A stretch of 64,000 nucleotides of DNA, taken from Myoxocephalus aenaeus (lineage: Eukaryota; Chordata; Actinopteri; Perciformes; Cottidae). The position numbers were made by a program, and so were the translations under genes. Location: the NCBI GenBank assembly GCA_038501785.1, contig JBAMJR010000082.1, positions 882,982 to 946,981 on the forward strand. Reading direction: 5' to 3'. The notes beneath the pieces are model-generated. The model searched no databases. It had not been told where the DNA came from and saw only the letters and a list, made by a program, of their open reading frames with translations. This document shows positions 54,648 through 64,000 of the stretch, piece after piece. Each line of letters opens with the position of its first letter. Within the stretch, counting starts at the first letter, position 1.

Positions 54648-54806
54648 GGTAAAACTTGGCCCAACTTTTGCTTGGAACTTTGCTCCAAGAATCAATATGA
54701 GGCATCGGAGGGAGAGAGGATTTTTCAGTCTGTGTCACACACAAATACCATCATCAAACACTTCCAATGCCCGTCATAAACACACACACACACACACACA
54801 CACACA
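54584..54806. repeat. (TG)n and (CA)n microsatellite pair
   Basis: (TG)n at 54584-54646 and (CA)n at 54779-54806 lie 130 bp apart and are mutually complementary. Confidence 0.92.
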
Positions 54807-55583
54807 GAGACAGGGTTAATTGTTTTTCGCTATTTTCCTGATTTTATTAATTCTACCTTTTTCTTATCAGTGTCATTATTACTGGATCGATATCAGAATC
54901 AGGTTTATTTGCCAAGCAAAGAACAGTCAAGTTGTCTGTAAGTCAGTGCAACTAAATCAATAAACACTGGATGGTTCTAAACTCTATACAACAACACACA
55001 CTCAAGGCGCTAGACAAAAAGAAAAGGTTACCATGACTGTGACATCATCATACATGTTGACCTCCTGACCTTTGACAGCTTTGTGTGTTTAGTGTACAAA
55101 GTGATCAACGATCCGACTCCTCCCCCATCAAAAGAGTTCATATCGCTCGGAGGACGACGGGGACGACCCACAAAGGTGACGGCCTGAGTTCGGAGGCGTC
55201 CGCCTTCACAATAAGAGCCTTCACAATAAGAGCCCCGGTTAAATAAGAGATACTGACTTCAAATCAACCCGATCAGGTGCCTCATCACGCACGCATGTTG
55301 TTAAAGTTCGTGGTCTTAATGTTGTTCTTATATTGCTGCTGATGTGGTTGTCGTATAGTAAATATGTTCATTTTCTTAACAGATGTTATTCTCTGTTTCC
55401 TGCCTAGCGACTACAGATTAAAATCCAACTGATATACATTATATATAAGAGAGACGAGGAAAACTGAACGAGAGAAATTAAGAATTAAAAGCGAATAGAA
55501 GAACAGAAAGAGAGAGAAAAGGCGAGAGAGACATTGCCAGAGTGTGAACATGCCTGTGAACCATGAGAGAGGGATATGGGGGA

Positions 55584-55599
55584 CAGAGCGAGAGAGAGA

Positions 55600-55643
<44 letters not shown>

Positions 55644-55862
55644 TAGACAGAGAGAGAGAGAGGATTGTTGCAAACAGGGATTTGCAGCAGAGGGGAAAGA
55701 AAGAAAGGGGGCAGTGGCACTCAGTGACAGAGTGCTATATACACACACACACACACACACACAACACACACACACACCAACACACACGCTGTTTCCTCTG
55801 CGTCTCCATTCCAAACGTGTCAGTCAACCCGGTCAGTTGATTATTTGTGTGTGTGTGTGTGT
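55584..55862. repeat. (GA)n, (CA)n and (TG)n cluster
   Basis: (GA)n with GACA/GATA interruptions at 55584-55662, (CA)n at 55739-55787 and (TG)n at 55845-55864. The ORFs across it are artefacts. Confidence 0.9.
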
Positions 55863-56389
55863 GTGGTGGTGGGATGTGGCAGAGACCGAACCATCCTTCA
55901 CCTCTATGACCGACGGTAAGAACCCTCGCCGGGCCTTCCTCTTTATTCTACTTCTCTCTCTCGCTCTCTCTCGCTCTCTCATCTGTGTGTTGGTTTTGGG
56001 GCTTTTTCTTTCTCTTCTTTCTGGCCGTGCCTCTGGTCCAAAGCCTCCGGTCCTCCATTGGAGCCGCGTCCCCGTTCGGCTTCCCCCCCACGGCCCACGG
56101 CGAGCCGCGGGGGTCGACCCCGACGAGCGGAGGTGAACTTTTTTAATGAGAACTTGACGTTGGTGCTAATAAAGCGTTCCATCCGAAAGGCCTGTAACCT
56201 GTAACCTGTAATCAGGGTCGTCAGTTACTCTTTCATGGAGTTACCGCTGGAAATACTGATGTTTTTAGAACAGTTGGATGGATGTTGAAGAGGTTGTGAA
56301 AACAGATGAAACAAGTTGTTCTCTGCTGAGTTTTCATGTGACTTTAAAGTCAAAGTTTTTCATCTTGAATCTGACTGATTGGCCATACA

Positions 56390-56398
56390 TATACATAC

Positions 56399-56451
<53 letters not shown>

Positions 56452-56613
56452 CATATATATATATATTTCTCTGATACATGTGCGGGTGTCTGGGCTCTGG
56501 ATTACAGCCATGGACTGGTTGATAATTGGATTTGTGTCTCCGGGACTCGTGGATCTTTTCTGTCAAAAATAATTTAAGGCCTCAGCAGATCTTTCTAGAA
56601 ATATGATGTTATA

Positions 56614-56651
<38 letters not shown>
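56390..56651. repeat. (TA)n/TACATA tract and (TG)n tract
   Basis: AT-dinucleotide repeats with ACATA interruptions at 56390-56467, and (TG)n at 56616-56651. Confidence 0.9.
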
Positions 56652-56653
<2 letters not shown>

Positions 56654-57831
56654 ATGAATTCAAACACTTGGCAGCAGGAGGATTACACTTTAATTTTAGA
56701 TAAACGAAACATTTTTCTATAATGTTTTTTCTTTTTGTTGTCACATGAAAGATAAGACGTTCTTTTAATTCACGGAGTAGAGTCAACGTAACAAAATGGA
56801 GTGTGTCTCGTAAAAACGAAGCGCTCGTACATCTGGAGACGTTCTGGTCCGTCTGAAAGCTTCAGGAACTTTTGTGTCAGAAAGAGTGTGTGTGTTCACA
56901 GTCCTTGAAGTGTGTGTTAATATCTTAATACAACACAAACAGGCCGACAGACTCACACGCCCACCTTCATGATGAAGAAAGTCAGAATAAACTTTTAACC
57001 CTTTAATCGTTCCATCATCTTTGAATAGAAGCTGTCAACATCTAACTGGATGCTGAACTGGTTTTGATTCACAAAAAAATGGCTACCATTTTATAAAAAT
57101 GCAGTTAATGGCTTTATTAATTGTTAATATATCATTTACTTATGCTTTATAGATCAGTTTTAGTTAGCTCTTTAATTCATTATGGACTTAATACAGTAAC
57201 TTACTGTAATAAATGAATGTTAATATGTTGTTAGTCTGTTTTTCAGAGTTTCATCATATCAAAACACAGATGACATTTAAAGGTTAAACACAACATACAA
57301 ATATATATACTTTGAATTTACATATAGGAGAAACAAACTGGCAAATTACATCAATCAATTTCAAATCTTGCATGCTTAAATAAAGCATTTAATAAAGAGA
57401 TTTAGATGGTCAAACAGTTAATTTAAGGTCAAATAAAATATAAAGCTAGAGGAGGATTCTCCCCAACCTGGCAACCAGAAAGTTGTTCTTATGGATCTAT
57501 AGAGCATTAGTGAATGATTAAAGGGGAATTAAACACACCACATGCATTAGCTGCTGTACTAGCATAAGCCACTCACATCTCCAGATGAACTGTCTGTGGT
57601 TACGTTGCATTGTGGGTAATTTAGGTGGCAAATGGAATATACAAATATCACTGAATTTGTACACCCAGAAGCTGACAGTCCTCTTTTAATACCACTTAAT
57701 AAAGTCTTTATGTACAGCTTATAAACCCTTTATAAAGGGTGCTTGATCAGAAAGTGGCACCAAAAATGCTTTATAAAGTCAGTTGTTTTGATAGATTTAT
57801 ACCTGGACATCTTGTCTTCCCCCCCCCTCAG

Positions 57832-58010
57832 GACAAGAGAAACAGAGACAAGGACACGGGGACGCTCAGTTTCTCCCAGAGGAAACTCACCCGACGGTCT
57901 ACTTCCTGTCATCCCTGCGGTGTAGGAGCTGCACCGAGGACGAGGACCGGACCTTCCAGCGATCCTGACGCGCAGGAAATAAAACTACAAGGCCTGTTGA
58001 AGCAGACGCC
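57832..58010 (+). other. nrl: nrl 5' UTR in the first coding exon
   Basis: A clear acceptor CTTCCCCCCCCCTCAG ends at 57831, and the following 179 bp lead to the ATG at 58011 (context GACGCCATGT). This predicts an upstream non-coding exon, as in mammalian NRL. A short candidate exon at about 55882-55916, with CAG acceptor and GTAAGA donor, is possible but unproven. Confidence 0.5.
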
Positions 58011-58643
58011 ATGTCCTCTCCTTCCCTCCCCATGTCCTCCCTCCCCCCCAGCCCCCTCGCCATGGAGTACCTCAACGACTTTGACCTCCTCAAGTTCGAG
58101 GTGAAACCGGACACTCCTCCGCTCCCGTACCCCAAATCCGGGCTCCCCCACGAGCCCTCCGGCTCCCCGTACACCGGCCACCCCCCGCAGGACTCCAGCC
58201 TGAGCTCCAGCCCGTACGACTCGCTGCCGCCCTCGCCGGCGCTCAGCGACGGCCACCCGCCGCCCTCGGGCTCCTGCTCCCTCTCGTCGTCGTCGTCCTC
58301 CATCTCCTTCCCGCTCTCCCTCTCCAACAGCTTCACCTCGGGCATCAGCTCCGGCTCTCAGGGGAACGTGGAGGGCAGCCCGGGTCCCGGCGGGCACCCG
58401 GGCGCCACCCCGGCCTCGCTGGAGGACCTGATCTGGCTGGCGGCGCTGCAGCAGCAGTTCGGCGGCGAGGCGGCGGGGCCCGCCTCGTTGCTGGGGGCCT
58501 TGGGAGGAGGAGGAGGAGGAGGAGGAGGAGGAGGAGGGCCGGAGCGGGGGGACCGGGACCGGGGGCCGGTCAACGGCTTCCTGGGCTGCGAGGACGCCGT
58601 GGAAGCGTTGCTGAACTCCGCCGCCGCAGCCGTCAGCTCGCAG
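58011..58643 (+). CDS. nrl: nrl exon 1: transactivation domain
   Basis: 211 codons. Residues 14-30 hold the conserved PLAMEYLNDFDLLKFEVK core, followed by a Pro/Ser-rich region with PYDSLPPSPALSDG, and LEDLIWLAALQQQFGGEAAG, which aligns with the human LEELYWLATLQQQLGAGEA segment. A Gly run encoded by GGA repeats (58504-58540) follows. The donor is GTAAAT at 58644. Confidence 0.88.
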
Positions 58644-60868
58644 GTAAATCCGTCAGGCGCTTCGTGACTCTTCTCTCTGCCTAGAGGGCAGTTTATCACG
58701 TTTTCTCCACTGGAAAGGCACCTAGAGGGCAGTTTATCACGTTTTCTCCACTGGAAAGGTGCCTAGAGGGCGGTTTCTAACATTTTCTCCACTGAAAAGG
58801 AACCCAGTTTATCATGTTTTCTCCACTGGAAAGGAATTCTAGAGGGCAGTTTATCATGTTTTCTCCACTGGAAAAGAACCCTAGAGGGCAGTTAATCATG
58901 TTTTCTTCACTGGAAAGCTGCCTAGAGGGCGGTTTCTAACCTTTTCTCCACTGAAAAGGAACCCTAGACAGTAGTTTATCATGTTTTCGCCACTGGAAAG
59001 GAATTCTAGAGATCATGTTTTCTCCACTGGAAAAGAACCCTAGAGGGCAGTTTATCATGTTTTCTCCACTGGAAAGGAATTCTAGAGGGCAGTTTCTAAC
59101 GTTTTCTCCACTGGAAAGGTCCCTCTAGAAGGTAGTGTATCATGTTTTCTCCACTGGAAAAGAACCCTAGAGGGCAGTTAATCATGTTTTCTCCACTGAA
59201 AAGGAACCCTAGAGGGCAGTTTATCATGTTTTCTCCACTGGAAAGGAATTCTAGAGGGCAGTTTATCATGTTTTCTCCACTGGAAAGGTCCCTCTAGAAG
59301 GCAGTGTATCATGTTTTCTACACTGGAAAAGAACCCTAGAGGGCAGTTAATCATGTTTTCTCCACTGGAAAGGTGCCTAGAGGGCAGTTTCTAACGTTTT
59401 CTCCACTGGAAAAGAACCCCAGAGGGCAGTTAATCATGTTTTCTCCACTGGAAAGGTGCCTAGAGGGCGGTTTCTAACTTTTTCTCCACTGAAAAGGAAC
59501 CCTAGAGGGTAGTTTATCATGTTTTCTCCACTGGAAAAGAACCCTAGAGGGCAGTTAATCATGTTTTCTCCACTGAAAGGTGCCTAGAGGGCAGTTTATT
59601 ATGTTTTCTCCACTGAAAAGGAACCCTAGGGGGCAGTTTATCATGTTTTCTCACACAGAGTGTATCTTCTCCACGCCGCCTCGTCTTCATCGTCTCCCCT
59701 CTTCCGCCCCCTCCTCTCTTCAGTTTCCAGGTCTTTCCCAGAGTTCCAGCAGCAACCTGGGAGACTCCAGCAGCGACAGCGGCGCCGACATCTCCTGCCC
59801 CAAGGGCGCGGACATGTGCCACCGGCCGCTGGTCTTCCTCTCATCCGCCGCTCCCTCGCTGCCCAACGCCGCCTCCGCCTCCTCCGCCCCTTACCCACAA
59901 GCCCTCAGCCCCCAGGGGCGCCTTCATCACCACCAGCATCACCATCACCACCCGCACCACTCCATGCATGGCAGCCATCACCATCATCATCATCACCACC
60001 CACAACTCAATCAGGTACGCGTTACACGGTGGCGGCGGCGGACGCGTTCGTCGGTGAAACACAGGAGATTTTTTTTGGAGGTGAAATTATTAAATCGGTG
60101 GCACTGTGTGAGCGGATGGAGAGAGGGGATCGTGTGAAGGATTAAGATTAGGACGTTACAACACGGTTATTAACGTCTGTGTCCACTCTGCATGGGAGAA
60201 GCACATTATTTGTCTGTTACGTCTAAAAAAAAACATGCATTCATGTGTAAGAATATGCCCCCACGCCCCATTTAGCATTCAAAATTACTATAAACATTTA
60301 AGACAATCTGTATAGCGTAGTTATAATCATGTATGTTCGGTCTTGGTCAGCAATAACTTCTCCTAAACATCAATATTTTATATTATTTCTAATATATTAT
60401 CTGTGCTGAGTTACAGTTGTTGACAAATGCTGCGGCTTATGTATTATTAACCATTTTTTATGATTTATGTAGTTCTTCTTCTGTACGTATAAACACTAAA
60501 GATAATGGGGTTTTTTAATGATTTTTTTAATGAATTTTAGATATCCTTGTATTTTTTTAATTCCAGCACAGACATTTTAATATAAAAAATATATTATAAT
60601 ATAATAAATCATTTCAAAACGTGTTTCGGAAGGATAAATCAATTGCTGCTGATGAAACTCAGAGTGTAATTTGAATTGTTAATAACTTGGTGGTGTAAGT
60701 TCTGGTGGAGACGTCTTAGTGGATCTCCATGTGGAGCACAGCCTGAGCTTATTATGATAATATCTGCTATTATTGCTGTGCGTAATCCTGATAACTGTCA
60801 CCCACACTTAGTCAGATTACATGACAGATTATGGACATGTGGTGTCGAAATGTGCCCCCTGACACACA

Positions 60869-60954
<86 letters not shown>

Positions 60955-62666
60955 AACACATCACATGTCCACCAATCAGTGGCAGATTCAGGCTGTCTGA
61001 GGGGTGAAAAATAAATAAAAAAGGCCACCAGCTGCATGAAGAAAGTGTTCTAGCATGTAGGGATACTACGTCCTGTTTTACTCCAAATTAGGGGAACCGT
61101 GCATCTAATTTTCTCTACTAGAAGGGCACCCAGAGGGAACCTTATCACGTTTTCTCCACTGGAAAAGAACCCTAGAGGGCAGTTTATCATGTTTACTCCA
61201 CTGGAAAGGAACTCTAGAGGGCAGTTTATCATGTTTTCTCCACTGGAAAGGAACTCTAGAAGGCAGTTTATCATGTTTTCTCCACTGGAGAGGAACCCTA
61301 GAGGGCAGTTTATCATGTTTTCTCCACTGGAAAAGAACCCTAGAGGGCGGTTTCTAACGTTTTCTCCACTGGCAAGGAACCCTAGAGGGCAGTTTATCAC
61401 GTTTTCTCTGCAGGAAAGGAACCATAGAGGGCAGTTTATCATGTTTTCTCCACTGGAAAGGAATTCTAGAAGGCAGTTTATCATGTTTTCCCTACTGGAA
61501 ATGAACCCTAGAGGGCAGTTTATCATGTTTTCTCCACTGGAAAGGAACCCTAGAGGGCAGTTTATCATGTTTTCTCTACTGGAAAGGAACCCTAGAGGGC
61601 AGTTTATCATGTTTTCTCCACTGGAAAGGAACCCTAGAGGGCAGTTTATCATGTTTTCCCCACTGGAAATGAACTCTAGAGGGCAGTTTATCATGTTTTC
61701 TCCACTGGAATGGAACCCTAGAGGGCAGTTTATCATGTTTTCTCCACTGGAAAAAAAACATAGAAGGCAATTTATCATGTTTTCTCCACTAGAAAGGAAC
61801 TCTAGAAAGACATTTATCATGTTTTCTCCACTGGAAAGGAACCCAGGAGGGCAGTTTATCATGTTTTCTCCACTGTAAAGGAAACCTAGAGGGCAGTTTA
61901 TCATGTTTTCTCCATTGGAAGGTCACTCTCAAGGGCACTATATCACATGGTCTCCACTGGAGGGGCCCTAAAAAGCATTTTATCACGTTTTCGCCACTGG
62001 AGTCCACCAGTGCCACCAGTCATATCACAGCCATATGTTTATATTAAATCCACTTCACACTCATCCCACTCATCAATCATTTCCAGCGTTTGTCCCGTTG
62101 CCAATTAGCATTAAATTGCACCATATTCACTCCGTGTGTTTTCTCCGTCTGCTGCTCGGGCAGTGCGGGGTGAACGACCGCTTCTCCGACGACCAGCTGG
62201 TGAGCCTGTCGGTGCGGGAGCTGAACCGACACCTGCGGGGGGTGAGCAAGGACGAGGTGGTGCGCCTGAAGCAGAAGCGCCGCACGCTAAAGAACCGCGG
62301 CTACGCGCAGTCCTGCCGCTACAAGCGCCTGCAGCACCGCCACGCTCTGGAGTCGGAGAAACACGTGCTCACGCAACAGGTACCCGACCTCCCCGACCCC
62401 CCCGACCTCCCCGACCCCCCCCAGACGTCACCCCGACCTCATTCCTGACACTTTATAGCGATGAATAATAAGCGTGCCGTGTCTTTTCCTTCCCTGCCGC
62501 TCAGTTGGATCAGCTACAGTGCGAGCTGACTCGAGTGCTGAGGGAGCGAGACGCCTACAAGGCTCGCTACGAGAAGCTCCTCGGCACCAACCACGGCATC
62601 GCCGGAGACGCCCCGCCGCCCCGCGCCAGCAACCCACCTTCCCCGCCCCCCGACTACTTCCTCTGA
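58011..62666 (+). CDS. nrl: nrl: neural retina leucine zipper, large-Maf-type bZIP transcription factor (4 coding exons)
   Basis: In vertebrates NRL drives rod photoreceptor fate and activates rod genes by binding Maf response elements. Exons 58011-58643, 59724-60014, 62164-62379 and 62505-62666 are all joined in phase 0, giving 433 residues. Features: N-terminal transactivation core LAMEYLNDFDLLKFEVK; phospho-rich YDSLPPSPALS, which matches the NRL region around Ser50; a Gly run in exon 1; a His-rich stretch in exon 2; the Maf extended homology domain RFSDDQLVSLSVRELNRHLR; the basic region VRLKQKRRTLKNRGYAQSCR then YKRLQ; and a leucine zipper ending DYFL. It could in principle be mafa or mafb, which also have His runs, but those are usually single-exon. 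The position next to carmil3 supports nrl. Human NRL is shorter (237 residues) and lacks the His region. Confidence 0.85.
58681..59655. repeat. 42-bp minisatellite, nrl intron 1
   Basis: About 24 units of CCTAGAGGGCAGTTTATCAT plus GTTTTCTCCACTGGAAAGGA and two more bases, with variants, fill almost the whole intron up to 70 bp before exon 2. The same unit makes the array at 61110-62010. Confidence 0.95.
59724..60014 (+). CDS. nrl: nrl exon 2: Ser- and His-rich region
   Basis: 97 codons in phase 0: FPGLSQSSSSNLGDSSSDSG, ADISCPKGADMCHR, an Ala/Ser/Pro segment, then HHHQHHHHHPHHSMHGSHHH continuing as His and ending PQLNQ. The acceptor is CTCTCTTCAG (the later TTTCCAG would break phase) and the donor GTACGC. 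His runs are typical of large Mafs. Cross-phylum use of this exon as a separate unit is unusual for NRL. Confidence 0.8.
60015..61095. other. nrl intron 2, left part
   Basis: AT-rich DNA without recognised elements, apart from a (CGCA)n/(CA)n microsatellite at 60864-60949. Confidence 0.7.
61100..62005. repeat. 42-bp minisatellite, nrl intron 2
   Basis: About 21 units of the same 42-bp repeat as in intron 1. Because 42 is divisible by three, it gives long reading frames on both strands (FSPLERNPRGQFIM and MINCPLGFLSSGEN). These are artefacts. Confidence 0.95.
62164..62379 (+). CDS. nrl: nrl exon 3: extended homology, basic region and start of zipper
   Basis: 72 codons: CGVNDRFSDDQLVSLSVREL, NRHLRGVSKDEVVRLKQKRR, TLKNRGYAQSCRYKRLQHRH, ALESEKHVLTQQ. 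The invariant Maf basic-region residues (NRxxAxxCR-type, here NRGYAQSCR) are intact. The acceptor is GCTCGGGCAG and the donor GTACCC. Confidence 0.93.
62505..62666 (+). CDS. nrl: nrl exon 4: rest of leucine zipper and C-terminus
   Basis: 53 codons and a TGA stop: LDQLQCELTRVLRERDAYKA, RYEKLLGTNHGIAGD, then a Pro-rich segment ending DYFL. The acceptor is CTGCCGCTCAG. The terminal (D/H)xFL is typical of large Mafs and NRL. Confidence 0.9.
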   Translation: MDQLQCELTRVLRERDAYKARYEKLLGTNHGIAGDAPPPRASNPPSPPPDYFL

Positions 62667-62758
62667 GCTCGGCCCACAGGGAGAGGAAGAAGAAGGGAAA
62701 CCAGCCAACCTGGAGCAATCAATGATGAGTAATCAGACTTGGGGAAGGAAAAACAAGG

Positions 62759-62823
<65 letters not shown>

Positions 62824-63850
62824 TTTGTGAGTGTGAGTGTGAGTGTATGTGTGAGAGAGAGAGAGACATTGGCAGGCAGTTTTGGGGCGATACGACTGAA
62901 TCCCCTCTTGAGTGATTAAAGGGGAATCGACCGTTAATCCGTTGGGGTGAATCGGCTCTCGGCCGCTTCACGGACTCTTTTTACTTCACTGTGAATGATA
63001 GTTGCACAAAAAAAAAGTGCAACGGCGGACAAACGAGACCATGATGAATGGATCGAAGAAGAAGAAGAAGAAGAAGAAAAGAAAAAAATAAGCTTTATCT
63101 TGCATTAAAACTTAACAATAGTCCCCTGACACTGCTGAGCCTTTTAATCTACATGCAATATGAAATAGCTGCACTGTGCTCTCCGAATGAGTGGCTGAGG
63201 CTCAAACTGTAGTTGTGTGTTGTTGTGTTTTTACAATAAGCTGCTAAAGCTGCAGGTCTGAGTAGTGCAGTGGTGCTGGATGTGGAGTGCTATGGGCTCG
63301 GGTCGCGTATCCACGGCATGCGGTTGTGTTCGCCAGGCTAATATTTCACAGTTGCCTACCAAAGTGTTTAAAGCTCACCAAGACTTGTTACTCTTTGTAA
63401 AGTTGAATAATCATAGATTAAAGAATGTACAAGGGAATCTTCCAGTGATTGTGCTAAATGAATAGTCAGGGCGGGGGGCGGGGGGGGGATATTGCTCTTG
63501 TGTTTTAGCAACGAAATCGACCTTTTGCTAGTTGGAAATGGCGACTTTTAGCCATCAGCTGTGACCCTTCTGCTCTTCTTTAACAACCAGAGAGAGAGAC
63601 AGCAGGAGGAAAGAGTGTGGCATGATGTGTGTGGTTGTGTCCGCTTCTCCAGACTGTAGAGAAGCTATATTTTTCGGGGGGCGGGGGGCAGTTTGAACAC
63701 CTCTGTAAGATGGACGGCCGCCATTTTGAAGCAACATGGCGGCACCACAGAGCTGGTCCCTGTGGACTCGAATGCAACAGAAAACTAAACGCTGCAGGGA
63801 TTCAAAAATATAATTTTTTTAATGCAAAATAAAAAACAATCTCTTCATGG
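62667..63850 (+). other. nrl: nrl 3' UTR region
   Basis: (TG)n at 62760-62820 and (GAA)n at 63057-63077. Possible polyadenylation signals are ATTAAA at 63104-63109 and AATAAA at 63828-63833. Which one is used cannot be decided from the sequence. Confidence 0.4.
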
Positions 63851-64000
63851 AGACAGCTTCTTGAACTGTCCCATGAAATCATTGCCAGGGTTCATGCATT
63901 AGAGCTATTTATTCTGTTTGGGTGTATAGGTATAAATAAATTGTTCTTTTATTTATTCTCTTATTTATTCAGTATTTATTGTTTATTTATGTATACTGTT

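Noticed and set aside
41120..57800. A cpne6 gene expected from mammalian synteny
   Set aside because: No C2 or copine/VWA-like coding blocks were seen on either strand between carmil3 and nrl, so none is reported.
61050..61904. 284-codon minus and 259-codon plus ORFs with 14-residue repeats
   Set aside because: They are the 42-bp minisatellite in nrl intron 2. The same repeat in intron 1 has frame breaks, showing no selection for protein.
58011..62666. Assignment as mafa or mafb
   Set aside because: The His run fits, but four coding exons, the YDSLPPSP and LEDLIWLAALQQQF segments and the carmil3 neighbour fit nrl better. A bZIP phylogeny would decide.

Overview
The window is nuclear DNA from a teleost fish, probably a percomorph. 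The evidence is small GT-AG exons in vertebrate gene families, very dense dinucleotide and tetranucleotide microsatellites, and many dispersed repeats of a kind common in fish genomes. There are three protein-coding genes. I built them by hand from splice signals, reading phase and remembered family sequences, with no database search.

Layout: (1) Minus strand, about 1-7180: an Fc-receptor-like immunoglobulin-superfamily membrane receptor. It has a split signal peptide, three Ig domains, a stalk, a transmembrane segment and a cytoplasmic tail that runs off the left edge. (2) 7181-9648: a divergent intergenic region of about 2.5 kb with dispersed repeats and an array of 73-bp units carrying CTCF-like motifs. 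(3) Plus strand, 9649-40344: carmil3 (capping protein regulator and myosin 1 linker 3), 40 coding exons with consistent phase and a predicted protein of about 1537 residues. It has a PH region, leucine-rich repeats, a helical dimerisation domain, capping-protein-binding CPI and CSI motifs, and a proline-rich tail. (4) About 41.1-52.8 kb: intergenic DNA with a palindromic MITE, a 1.1-kb satellite, LINE remnants and AT-rich sequence. (5) Plus strand, 58011-62666: a large-Maf-type bZIP gene that is most likely nrl (neural retina leucine zipper), four coding exons and 433 residues. In mammals CARMIL3 and NRL are close neighbours (with CPNE6 between them), so the order carmil3-nrl supports both names. 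No cpne6 exon was seen.

The three genes do not form a pathway: one is an immune surface receptor, one an actin-assembly regulator and one a photoreceptor transcription factor. The unusual content is in the repeats. A 73-bp unit with a near-consensus CTCF core occurs in six arrays on both strands. Four GCTAGC-rich fold-back elements flanked by TA lie in introns. A palindromic MITE has a 21-bp core that resembles the nearby satellite. Simple repeats abut several carmil3 3' splice sites, including (TG)n immediately before the exon that encodes the CSI motif. A 42-bp minisatellite lies on both sides of nrl exon 2.
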